11,888 nt of DNA from an uncultured Selenomonadaceae bacterium (lineage in GTDB: Bacteria > Bacillota > Negativicutes > Selenomonadales > Selenomonadaceae): assembly GCA_905236325.1 (NCBI GenBank), contig CAJOPJ010000062.1, positions 1 to 11,888 of the forward strand. The letters run 5' to 3'. Position 1 is the first letter of the stretch. The number at the start of each line of letters is the position of its first letter. The notes under the pieces are model-generated. The model was not told where the DNA came from, did not search any database, and was given only the letters and a program-made list of their open reading frames with translations. The translations under genes and the position numbers were made by a program. This document shows positions 1 to 7,239 of the stretch, piece after piece.

Positions 1-1383
1 ATGCAGTACAATTTTCCGAAAAATTTTTGGTGGGGCGCGGCGACTTCAGGACCACAGAGCGAAGGTAGATTTCACAAGGCGCACAAAAATATCATAGACT
101 TTTGGTTTGACAATGCGCCGCAAGATTTTTTTAATCAAATCGGACCGAATGTCGCATCAAATTTTTACAATGACTTTATTCAGGATATTGCGTTGATGAA
201 GTCGATAGGTTTGAACAGCTTGCGAACTTCGATTCAGTGGACGCGGCTGATTAAAAATTTTGAAACTGCTCAGGTAGATTCTGACGGCTTGAAATTTTAT
301 AATGCGGTGATTGATGAACTGCTTAAGCAAAAAATTTTGCCTGTGTTGAACTTGCATCACTTCGACTTGCCAATTGAACTTTATCAAAAGTACGGCGGCT
401 GGCAATCTAAAAAAGTTGTCGATTTGTTTGTTAAGTTTGCGGAAAAATGTTTTGAACTTTTTGGCGACAGAGTTAAATATTGGACGACTTTTAATGAACC
501 GATGGTTATTGCCGAAGGCGGCTACCTCTATAAATTTCACTATCCAAAAATTGTGGACGGCAAGGCAGCTGTACAAATTATTTACAACTTGAACTTGGCG
601 AGCGCAAAGACAGTAGCGGCGTTCAGGAAGTCAAATTGCGATGGCAAAATTGGTGTGATTTTAAATCTCACTCCTGCATATCCGCGTTCAAATTCAGCTG
701 AAGATTTGGCGGCGGCAAAGTTTGCTGAAGGTTTTAAAAACAGATTATTTTTAGATCCTGCAGTGCTTGGTGAATTTCCTGCCGAAGTTGTGGAAAATTT
801 GAAGGCGGACGGCGTAATTTGGACTTCGACTGCGGAGGAATTGGAAATTATAAAAAATAATTGCGTGGACTTTCTTGGCGTAAATTATTATCACCCTTGC
901 AGAGTAAAGGCGCGTGACACTAAATTTGATGCGACGCAAGGTTGGCTGCCTGAAAAATATTTTGAGGAATTTATCTGGCAAGACGCGCGTATGAATAAAT
1001 ATCGCGGCTGGGAAATTTTTCCACAATCTGTTTATGACATTGCAATAAACATTCGCGACAACTACAAAAATATTGCATGGTATGTTTCTGAAAACGGCAT
1101 GGGCGTTGAAGGCGAAGAAAAATTTAAAAACGCGGACGGCTACATTGAGGACGACTACAGGATTGAATTTTTGCAGGAGCATTTGCAATATCTGCACAAA
1201 GGCATTGTGGCGGGTTCAAATTGTTTTGGCTATCATGTTTGGACGCCGATTGACTGCTGGAGCTGGGCAAATGCTTATAAAAATCGCTACGGCTTTATTT
1301 CAATCGACTTGCCTACGCAAAACAAAATAATTAAAAAGTCCGGCTACTGGTTTAAAGAACTTGCTAAAAATAATGGCTTTTAA
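1..1383 (+). CDS. Glycoside hydrolase family 1 beta-glycosidase, probably a 6-phospho-beta-glycosidase
   Basis: A complete 460-residue GH1 enzyme, the usual length for this (beta/alpha)8-barrel family, acting in the cytoplasm as no signal peptide is seen. GH1 retaining enzymes hydrolyse beta-linked glucosides or galactosides, or their 6-phosphates. Visible motifs are the N-terminal FPKNFWWGAATSGPQSEG-type start, HHFDLP near residue 120, the acid/base motif TFNEP with Glu166, and the nucleophile motif SENG with Glu364. At the substrate end the sequence is SWANAYKNRYG (421-431). Plain beta-glucosidases have Glu-Trp here; phospho-enzymes such as LacG have Ser, Lys and Tyr. Ser421 and Tyr430 match the phospho type, but the Lys position is Asn428, with Lys427 next to it. 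I therefore favour a phospho-glycosidase but cannot settle glucose versus galactose. The ATG is the first base of the window, so promoter and RBS are unseen. The fused isomerase/kinase gene follows 17 nt downstream, suggesting one operon. Confidence 0.9.
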   Translation: MQYNFPKNFWWGAATSGPQSEGRFHKAHKNIIDFWFDNAPQDFFNQIGPNVASNFYNDFIQDIALMKSIGLNSLRTSIQWTRLIKNFETAQVDSDGLKFYNAVIDELLKQKILPVLNLHHFDLPIELYQKYGGWQSKKVVDLFVKFAEKCFELFGDRVKYWTTFNEPMVIAEGGYLYKFHYPKIVDGKAAVQIIYNLNLASAKTVAAFRKSNCDGKIGVILNLTPAYPRSNSAEDLAAAKFAEGFKNRLFLDPAVLGEFPAEVVENLKADGVIWTSTAEELEIIKNNCVDFLGVNYYHPCRVKARDTKFDATQGWLPEKYFEEFIWQDARMNKYRGWEIFPQSVYDIAINIRDNYKNIAWYVSENGMGVEGEEKFKNADGYIEDDYRIEFLQEHLQYLHKGIVAGSNCFGYHVWTPIDCWSWANAYKNRYGFISIDLPTQNKIIKKSGYWFKELAKNNGF

Positions 1384-1400
1384 AAATTGGAGGCGAAGAA

Positions 1401-3239
1401 ATGATTTTAAAATTGAAACCTGCCTGCAAGAATTATTTGTGGGGCGGGCATAGACTTGTTGAGGAGTATGGCGTTGAATATGATGGCGAAGTTTTGGCGG
1501 AAGCGTGGGAACTTTCAGCACACCCTGACGGCGCATCGATTATTGCAAATGGCGACTTTGCTGATAAAACTTTGCGTGAATATTTGGACGCTGAAGGCTT
1601 GGAAGTTTTGGGCAAAAATTGCCGGCGATTTCGAGAATTTCCAATTCTTGCAAAATTTATCGACGCTAAAGACAATCTGTCAATTCAGGTGCATCCTTCA
1701 AATGCCTACGCATTGCAAAATGAAGGTCAGTATGGCAAAACTGAAATGTGGTATGTTTTGGACGCAGAGCCGGGCGCTTTTTTGTATTATGGCTTTAAGC
1801 AGGAAATCAGCAAGGAAGAATTTAAGCAGCGTATTCACGACAACACTTTGCTTGAGGTTTTAAACGCCGTGCCTGTTAAGAAAGGCGATGTGCTTTTTAT
1901 TGAGTCGGGAACACTTCATGCAATTGGTAAAGGCATTTTGGTTGCGGAAATTCAGCAAAATTCCAATGTCACCTACAGAATTTATGACTATGGCAGAGTG
2001 GGTTCTGACGGCAAAAAGCGCGACTTGCACATTGAAAAGGCATTGGCTGTTACAAATCGCATACCGATTGTTGCAAGCGCAGAAAGTTATCCGCACGTGG
2101 CTGACTGCGATTATTTCACTGTGGACAAAATTAACTTGGACGGCAAGCTGATTTATCGCACGCAAGGCAATGTTGGCGAAGAGTCATTTTTAAGCATTTT
2201 AATTTTGGACGGCAAAGGCACAATTTCAAACAAAGGCGAAAAACTTTCGTACAAAAAAGGCGATTCATTTTTCCTGCCGGCAAACAGTGGCGATTGGCAA
2301 ATTGAAGGCAGTTGCGACGCGCTTTTGACTACCATTCGTGAAAAAGCAAATCCAATACGCGTCGGTGTTAATATTGGCAGTTCTGAAGTTCAAATTGGAA
2401 TTGTGAACGCTGAACAAAGGCTTTTGGCTACAAAAAAATATCCTACAAATCCTCGCCGCAATGCAACTGAAATTATCGCTGAATTGGCTGAAAATATTTT
2501 GCAACTTTTGGCTGAAAATAATATTCCGCTGGAGCAATGTGTAGGCGTTGGCGTTGGAGTTCCTGGCACTATTGACAGACGACTTGGCAAAGTTGTTTAT
2601 TCAAACAATCTACGCTGGGACGATGTTCAGCTTGTTAAGCAAATCGGTGAAGCTATACCCTGTCCTGTGCGAATTGCAAATGACGCTGACTGCGCCGCAC
2701 TTGGCGAAAATATTTCCGGCGCAGGTAAAAATTACAGCGATGTTGTGATGTTCACGCTTGGCAATGGCGTTGGCGGCGGAATTATTTTGAACGGCGAAGT
2801 TTTTGAAGGCGGAATTATGGGCGGCAGTGAAGTCGGTCATCAAGTTATCAGAGTTAATGGCAGACTTTGCAGTTGCGGCAGGAAAGGCTGTCTTGAGGCG
2901 TATATTTCAGTTCCTGCGCTTTTAAAATCTGCTAAGCAAGTTTCCGGTCGTGATATGTCGCTGGAAGAAATTTTTGCTTCACAAGATATTGCAATTGTCG
3001 AAGTTGTGGAACAATATATTTTAATGCTGGGGCAGGGTTTAGTTAATATTGTTAATATGTTCAGACCGCAACTTATTTTGCTTGGCGGCGCATTGAGTGT
3101 TTATGCTAAAAAATTTATTGAACCGCTCAATGACATTTTAAAGGACGACTGTTTTGGCGGAAGTTATGCACCAATTCCCAAAATTGCTATTGCAGAACTT
3201 GGCAGCGACGCAGGTATGATTGGTGCTGCTAATTTGTAA
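1401..3239 (+). CDS. Fusion protein: type I mannose-6-phosphate isomerase + ROK family sugar kinase
   Basis: One uninterrupted 612-residue ORF holding two enzymes. Residues 1 to about 312 are a type I phosphomannose isomerase (Man6P to Fru6P, zinc dependent). The metal ligands are visible as Gln96 and His98 (IQVHP), Glu115 (KTEMWY) and His173 (GTLHAIG), followed by the YRIYDYGR active-site segment and a C-terminal cupin half. Residues about 319-612 are a ROK sugar kinase: catalytic Asp428 in NDAD, the EVGH motif with His480, and the zinc cluster Cys490, Cys492, Cys497 in CSCGRKGCLE. The N-terminal phosphate loop is GVNIGSSE (322-329) where ROK kinases normally have D-x-GGT, so the kinase may be weakened or changed. 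The linker is only a few residues. The ATG is supported by GGAGG at 1389-1393, 7 nt upstream. Being behind the GH1 gene points to hexose catabolism. The kinase substrate (glucose, fructose or mannose) cannot be read from sequence. Confidence 0.9.
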   Translation: MILKLKPACKNYLWGGHRLVEEYGVEYDGEVLAEAWELSAHPDGASIIANGDFADKTLREYLDAEGLEVLGKNCRRFREFPILAKFIDAKDNLSIQVHPSNAYALQNEGQYGKTEMWYVLDAEPGAFLYYGFKQEISKEEFKQRIHDNTLLEVLNAVPVKKGDVLFIESGTLHAIGKGILVAEIQQNSNVTYRIYDYGRVGSDGKKRDLHIEKALAVTNRIPIVASAESYPHVADCDYFTVDKINLDGKLIYRTQGNVGEESFLSILILDGKGTISNKGEKLSYKKGDSFFLPANSGDWQIEGSCDALLTTIREKANPIRVGVNIGSSEVQIGIVNAEQRLLATKKYPTNPRRNATEIIAELAENILQLLAENNIPLEQCVGVGVGVPGTIDRRLGKVVYSNNLRWDDVQLVKQIGEAIPCPVRIANDADCAALGENISGAGKNYSDVVMFTLGNGVGGGIILNGEVFEGGIMGGSEVGHQVIRVNGRLCSCGRKGCLEAYISVPALLKSAKQVSGRDMSLEEIFASQDIAIVEVVEQYILMLGQGLVNIVNMFRPQLILLGGALSVYAKKFIEPLNDILKDDCFGGSYAPIPKIAIAELGSDAGMIGAANL

Positions 3240-3264
3240 TGCAGGATACTTAAATTTTTCGGCG

Positions 3265-3286
3265 AAAATATTCAGAAAATATTTTT
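3265..3286. repeat. AT-rich inverted repeat before parA
   Basis: AAAATATT (3265-3272) and AATATTTT (3278-3285) form an 8-bp inverted repeat around a 5-nt loop, CAGAA, followed by one more T. It lies in the 68-nt gap between the isomerase/kinase gene and parA. With only A-T pairs it is a poor terminator and could equally be an AT-rich promoter region or chance in AT-rich DNA. I see no convincing -35/-10 pair in this gap. Confidence 0.3.
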
Positions 3287-3291
3287 CAGAA

Positions 3292-3297
3292 AGAAGG
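3292..3297 (+). promoter_or_regulatory. RBS fixing the GTG start of parA
   Basis: AGAAGG lies 10 nt before the GTG at 3308. It supports this non-ATG start, which gives the exact ParA N-terminus with the Walker A box beginning at residue 11. Confidence 0.6.
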
Positions 3298-3307
3298 CGT
3301 TTTTCGC

Positions 3308-4069
3308 GTGGCAAAAATTTTTGCAATTGCAAACCAAAAAGGCGGCGTTGGAAAAACCACTACCGCCGTAAATTTAAGCGCAGCATTGGCGGACTTAAAA
3401 AAAAATGTCATGTTGGTTGATTGCGATCCTCAAGGCAACGCTACCAGCGGCTTTGGTATCAATAAAACTATCTTAACAAAAACTACTTATGATGTGCTGA
3501 TTGACGGCTGCGACCCAAGATATACCTTAAACAAAACTCCTTTCGGCGTTACGGTTCTTCCGGCAAATATGAACTTGGCAGGTAGCGAAGTTGAACTTGT
3601 CAACTTGCCTGAACGTGAACATAAATTGCGCACTGCTTTAGATAAAATTCGCGACGACTACGACTATATTTTAATTGACTGCCCGCCCTCACTTGGTCTT
3701 TTGACAATCAATGCGCTGACTGCGGCTGATTCAGTTATAATTCCAATTCAGTGTGAATTTTATGCTTTGGAAGGCGTAACTCAACTTTTGAACACTATTG
3801 AAATTGTGCGCAATCAGCTTAATCCTCTGCTTGCTATTGAAGGCTTTATTATGACAATGTTTGATTCGCGCACAAAGATAAGTAAGCAGGTGGTGGAGGA
3901 AGTTTTTGGTAGTTTTGGCGGACTTTTGTATGATACTTTGGTTCCGCGCAGTGTAAAACTTTCTGAAGCACCAAGTTATGGTCAGCCGATTGTTGCCTAT
4001 GACAGATTTTCAAAAAGCGCAGAAATTTTTTTGAACTTGGCTAAGGAGGTTATCGAACGTGGCAACTAA
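3308..4069 (+). CDS. parA: ParA/Soj chromosome partitioning ATPase
   Basis: A 253-residue ParA/Soj-type ATPase that binds DNA non-specifically as an ATP dimer and works with ParB in origin segregation, and in some species in control of DnaA. The deviant Walker A box KGGVGKTT spans 11-18 with signature Lys11 and Lys16. Walker A' is DCDPQGN with Asp38 and Asp40, and Walker B is ILIDCPP with Asp124. The C-terminal VPRSVKLSEAPSYGQP segment (212-227) is typical of chromosomal ParA/Soj. The length matches Soj, and there is no N-terminal DNA-binding extension like those of P1-type plasmid ParA. The start is GTG with AGAAGG upstream. The last 11 nt overlap parB, so the two are translationally coupled, as usual for partition pairs. 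A plasmid origin is unlikely because recG follows and no replication gene is present. Confidence 0.95.
   Translation: MAKIFAIANQKGGVGKTTTAVNLSAALADLKKNVMLVDCDPQGNATSGFGINKTILTKTTYDVLIDGCDPRYTLNKTPFGVTVLPANMNLAGSEVELVNLPEREHKLRTALDKIRDDYDYILIDCPPSLGLLTINALTAADSVIIPIQCEFYALEGVTQLLNTIEIVRNQLNPLLAIEGFIMTMFDSRTKISKQVVEEVFGSFGGLLYDTLVPRSVKLSEAPSYGQPIVAYDRFSKSAEIFLNLAKEVIERGN
4043..4050 (+). promoter_or_regulatory. RBS fixing the GTG start of parB
   Basis: AAGGAGGT, a near-perfect Shine-Dalgarno, lies inside the 3' end of parA and 8 nt before the GTG at 4059. It decides the start that overlaps the parA stop. Confidence 0.8.
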
Positions 4070-5117
4070 GCGCAGTGGTTTAGGACGCGGACTTGGCGCT
4101 TTGTTCGGAACACAAAAAATTGATACTTCGCAAACTGCAAATGATATTGTGCAGGAAGTTTTGACTGCGTCAATTCAGCCAAACCGATATCAACCACGCC
4201 GTGAATTTGAACCTGAAGCAATGAAAGAACTTGCCGAATCTATCAAGGCTTATGGAATTTTGCAGCCGATAATTATTCGCCCGATTGAACAAGATAAATT
4301 TGAACTTATCGCCGGCGAACGCAGACTTCGCGCAGCAAAAATTGTCGGTCTTGAAAAAGTTCCTGTGATAATTCGCAACTATACCGATGTTCAAACCAGC
4401 GAAATTGCAATTATCGAAAATGTCCAAAGACGCGATTTAAATGCAATGGAAGAAGCGCAAGCCTATAAACGCCTGCTTGATGAATTTGGCTATACGCAAG
4501 AAGAACTTGCTGCAAGAATCGGGCGCAGTCGTCCTTACATTACAAATGTTTTGCGGCTATTAAAATTAGCAAAACCTGTTCAAGATTTATTGGCATCAGG
4601 CAAGTTAAGCATGGGGCAATCAAGACCACTGCTTGCGCTTGAAGATCCGAACTTGCAAATTCAAGCCGCAAATATGGTTATGGAATCAAACTTGCCGGCA
4701 AAAACTGTTGAAGCATTTATGCGCGAATTTAAAAAAGCCACCTCGCCGCAAACTAAAAAATCACCTAACCCTACTCCTGTAGTTAAAGTCACTGAATTTA
4801 AACCTAACCAAATTCCTGAACCTGAGTTTGAAAATGAAGTTATCACTGCACCAACTTCAATAGAAATTGAACTTCCGCACGAAAATTATGTCAAAATGGC
4901 TGAAAACAAACTGGCAGAAATACTCGGTACGCAGGTAAAAATCATTTCTGACGATTCTACAAATCAAATACAAATCAGTTTCGATGATGATACGCAACTG
5001 CTTAGGATCATTCGCAATCTTGATAAAAATTTATCTGCGCCCGAAACTTCTGCAGTCCTAACAAATGAAGAACGCATTGCCGCGCTTAGAAAATTTTCAA
5101 CTGAAGGCACTTTATGA
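4059..5117 (+). CDS. parB: ParB/Spo0J chromosome partitioning protein
   Basis: A 352-residue ParB/Spo0J. ParB is a CTP-dependent clamp that loads at parS sites, spreads, stimulates ParA and recruits SMC. Seen in order: the N-terminal GLGRGLGALFG ParA-contact motif (7-17); the ParB/Srx CTP-binding domain with GERRLRAA (86-93) and ENVQRRDLN (120-128); a helix-turn-helix around 146-169 (TQEELAARIGRSRPYITNVL); a Pro/Thr/Glu-rich linker at roughly 226-272; a C-terminal dimerisation domain near 277-320; and a further 30-residue tail. It is about 70 residues longer than B. subtilis Spo0J, the extra being linker and tail. The family LSMGHGRAL segment reads LSMGQSRPL here (183-191). The GTG start has an excellent RBS. 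recG begins 15 nt after the stop. I saw no full parS palindrome in the window. Confidence 0.95.
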   Translation: MATKRSGLGRGLGALFGTQKIDTSQTANDIVQEVLTASIQPNRYQPRREFEPEAMKELAESIKAYGILQPIIIRPIEQDKFELIAGERRLRAAKIVGLEKVPVIIRNYTDVQTSEIAIIENVQRRDLNAMEEAQAYKRLLDEFGYTQEELAARIGRSRPYITNVLRLLKLAKPVQDLLASGKLSMGQSRPLLALEDPNLQIQAANMVMESNLPAKTVEAFMREFKKATSPQTKKSPNPTPVVKVTEFKPNQIPEPEFENEVITAPTSIEIELPHENYVKMAENKLAEILGTQVKIISDDSTNQIQISFDDDTQLLRIIRNLDKNLSAPETSAVLTNEERIAALRKFSTEGTL

Positions 5118-5132
5118 CAGTCGGTAATTGTT

Positions 5133-7226
5133 ATGAGCAAAACAAATTTTGAATTTACAGATGATATCATGTATCTCAAAGGCATTGGTCCGCGCTTTGC
5201 CGAAATTTTAAAAAAAAAGTTGAACATAAAAACAATGTACGACTTTTTGACGCACTATCCACGCGACTATGAAGATCAGCGCAAAATTACGCCGATAGGT
5301 AACCTTGAAGTCGATGACAGTGTGGTTATTGTCGGTAGACTTTCAAATTTGAATAAGCGCGAAACCTCAAGATTCAATATCATAACAGGTATCTTGTCTG
5401 ATAAAACAGGACATATTCCGCTGACTTGGTTTAATCAAGATTATGTTTATGACAAATTGGAAAATGGAATAAGGCTTGTTGTTATTGGAAAAGTCAAACT
5501 TGACAGTTATTCAGGTATGGCGACAATGAACCAAATCAGCAGTTTTCATGCGCTTGATTCCGGCGAAATGCCACTGCTTGGAATTTTGCCAATTTATCCT
5601 GCGACAGCCGCTTTAAGTCAAAATTTTTTCCGCAAGGCAATGAAAAATCTTTTGGACAAAATGCCGCCACAGCCAGAAATTTTGCCGGCGCAAATTATGA
5701 CTGAATTAAAATTGATGCCGCTTGATAAAGCTCTACGCGCAATCCACTTTCCAAAAGACTTTGCCGAACTTGAAAACGCAAGACGCAGATTAGCTTTTGA
5801 GGAATTATTTTCAATTCAATGCGGCTTAATGCTAATCAAAAGACAAGAACAGGACGACAGGCTTGGAATCCAGCATAAACGCAATGGCAAATTAGTTAAA
5901 GCCGCAAAAGAAGCAATTCCATTTGAACTGACAGGCGACCAGAAAAAAACTTTCCGCGACATTTGTAAAGATATGCAGGAAAAATTGCCAATGCGGCGGC
6001 TTGTTCAAGGCGATGTCGGCAGCGGAAAAACTGTCGTGGCAATGCTGGCTTTGGTTAAAACTGTGGAAAATGGCTTTCAAGGCGCATTTATGGCACCGAC
6101 TGAAATTTTGGCAGTTCAGCATTTTGAAAAATTTTCAGCACTGCTTGAACCACTCGGAATCAAAATTGCACTTTTAAGCGCAAAGATCACCAGTTCAAAA
6201 AAAATGCGTGAAGAAATTTACAAAAAAATTTCAAACAATGAAATCAATATTGTAATTGGAACGCACGCGCTGATTCAAGAAGGCGTTCAATTTAAAAAAC
6301 TTGGACTTGTCGTAACAGATGAACAACACAGATTTGGAATTGCCCAACGCGCCGCACTAGAAAAACGCTCCGAACTTATACCTGATATGTTGGTTATGAC
6401 TGCAACGCCAATTCCGCGCACAATGACACTTACAGTTTATGGCGATTTAGATATTTCACTGATAAAACATTTGCCGCCCGGCCGTCAACCAATAAAAACC
6501 TATGTGCGAACTAAAACAAGTCGCAAACAAATTTATGACTTCGTGCGCAGTGAAATTTTTGCCGGAAGACAGGCTTATGTAGTTTGTCCGCTGATAAATC
6601 GCAGTGATTCTGAAAAACTTCAAAAGCTGGATCCTGCTACCGAAATGTTTGAAATGCTCAGCAAAAATTTATTTTCTGATGTTAAATGCGCCCTGCTGCA
6701 CGGCAAAATGAAGCCTAATCTCAAAGACGCAATTATGGAAAGTTTCCGCGCAGGAGAAATTAAATTGCTGGTTTCGACAACAGTTATCGAAGTCGGCGTT
6801 GATGTTCCAAACGCAACAGTGATGGTTATTGAAAGCGCAGAGCGTTTCGGTTTGGCGCAACTTCATCAACTGCGCGGCAGAGTCGGGCGCGGAAGTGAAA
6901 AATCTTACTGCATTTTGGTTTCAAATTCCAAGAAAGACATTGCAAAGGCTCGACTTGAAATTATGGAATCAACTACTGACGGCTTTAAGTTGGCTGAGGC
7001 TGATTTACAACTGCGCGGACCGGGACAATTTTTCGGCGAAGAACAACACGGCTTGCCGGATTTAAAAATTGCTGATGTCTTCCGCGACGAAGAACTTTTA
7101 ATCACTGCACGCGCTGCCGCTGAAAAATATGTTACTGATGAAGCCGATTTAAATTATTATTCCGAACTTAGAAAAAATCTCGCACTGGCTTATGGTAATA
7201 AGTTCAGTCAAATCACTGACGCTTGA
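5133..7226 (+). CDS. recG: ATP-dependent DNA helicase RecG
   Basis: A 697-residue RecG, the normal length for the family. RecG is a monomeric superfamily 2 double-strand translocase that remodels stalled replication forks and Holliday junctions. The N-terminal wedge has the family start YLKGIGPRFAEIL and the HYPRDYED motif, followed by an OB fold near residues 60-150. Helicase motifs are intact: Walker A GDVGSGKT (293-300, Lys299), the DEQH box (396-399) in TDEQHRFG, TATPIPRT, the ERFGLAQLHQLRGRVGRG motif (570-587), and the C-terminal TRG-type region ending DLQLRGPGQFFG. The ATG at 5133 is the only good start in the frame because an in-frame TGA occurs at 5115, but it lacks a clear Shine-Dalgarno. 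It is probably translated by coupling to parB, whose stop is 15 nt upstream. The lipoprotein deacetylase gene follows, and its RBS overlaps the recG stop. Confidence 0.97.
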   Translation: MSKTNFEFTDDIMYLKGIGPRFAEILKKKLNIKTMYDFLTHYPRDYEDQRKITPIGNLEVDDSVVIVGRLSNLNKRETSRFNIITGILSDKTGHIPLTWFNQDYVYDKLENGIRLVVIGKVKLDSYSGMATMNQISSFHALDSGEMPLLGILPIYPATAALSQNFFRKAMKNLLDKMPPQPEILPAQIMTELKLMPLDKALRAIHFPKDFAELENARRRLAFEELFSIQCGLMLIKRQEQDDRLGIQHKRNGKLVKAAKEAIPFELTGDQKKTFRDICKDMQEKLPMRRLVQGDVGSGKTVVAMLALVKTVENGFQGAFMAPTEILAVQHFEKFSALLEPLGIKIALLSAKITSSKKMREEIYKKISNNEINIVIGTHALIQEGVQFKKLGLVVTDEQHRFGIAQRAALEKRSELIPDMLVMTATPIPRTMTLTVYGDLDISLIKHLPPGRQPIKTYVRTKTSRKQIYDFVRSEIFAGRQAYVVCPLINRSDSEKLQKLDPATEMFEMLSKNLFSDVKCALLHGKMKPNLKDAIMESFRAGEIKLLVSTTVIEVGVDVPNATVMVIESAERFGLAQLHQLRGRVGRGSEKSYCILVSNSKKDIAKARLEIMESTTDGFKLAEADLQLRGPGQFFGEEQHGLPDLKIADVFRDEELLITARAAAEKYVTDEADLNYYSELRKNLALAYGNKFSQITDA

Positions 7227-7233
7227 GGAGGAG
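7226..7233 (+). promoter_or_regulatory. RBS choosing the 7240 start of the deacetylase
   Basis: AGGAGGAG sits 6 nt before the ATG at 7240 and overlaps the last base of recG's stop. It rules in 7240 over the in-frame ATG at 7192, which lies inside recG and would put 16 extra residues before the signal peptide. Confidence 0.8.
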
Positions 7234-7239
7234 CTTTTT

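Noticed and set aside
157..1197. Long open frames on the minus strand across the GH1 gene (139 and 148 codons)
   Set aside because: They lie fully antisense to an intact, well-conserved gene, show no recognisable domain and have no RBS logic; codon bias of the plus-strand gene explains them.
2090..2105. CACGTG-like core (CGCACGTGGC) as a possible parS site
   Set aside because: It matches only the centre of the parS palindrome, lies inside the isomerase coding sequence and lacks the flanking TGTTTC/GAAACA arms.
3308..5117. Plasmid or integrative-element partition cassette
   Set aside because: The ParA lacks the N-terminal DNA-binding extension of P1-type plasmid ParA, recG follows directly, and no replication, relaxase, integrase or attachment site is visible.
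7192..7239. Upstream in-frame ATG that would extend the deacetylase by 16 residues
   Set aside because: It lies inside recG and has no RBS, and it would bury the lipoprotein signal. AGGAGGAG sits correctly for 7240.
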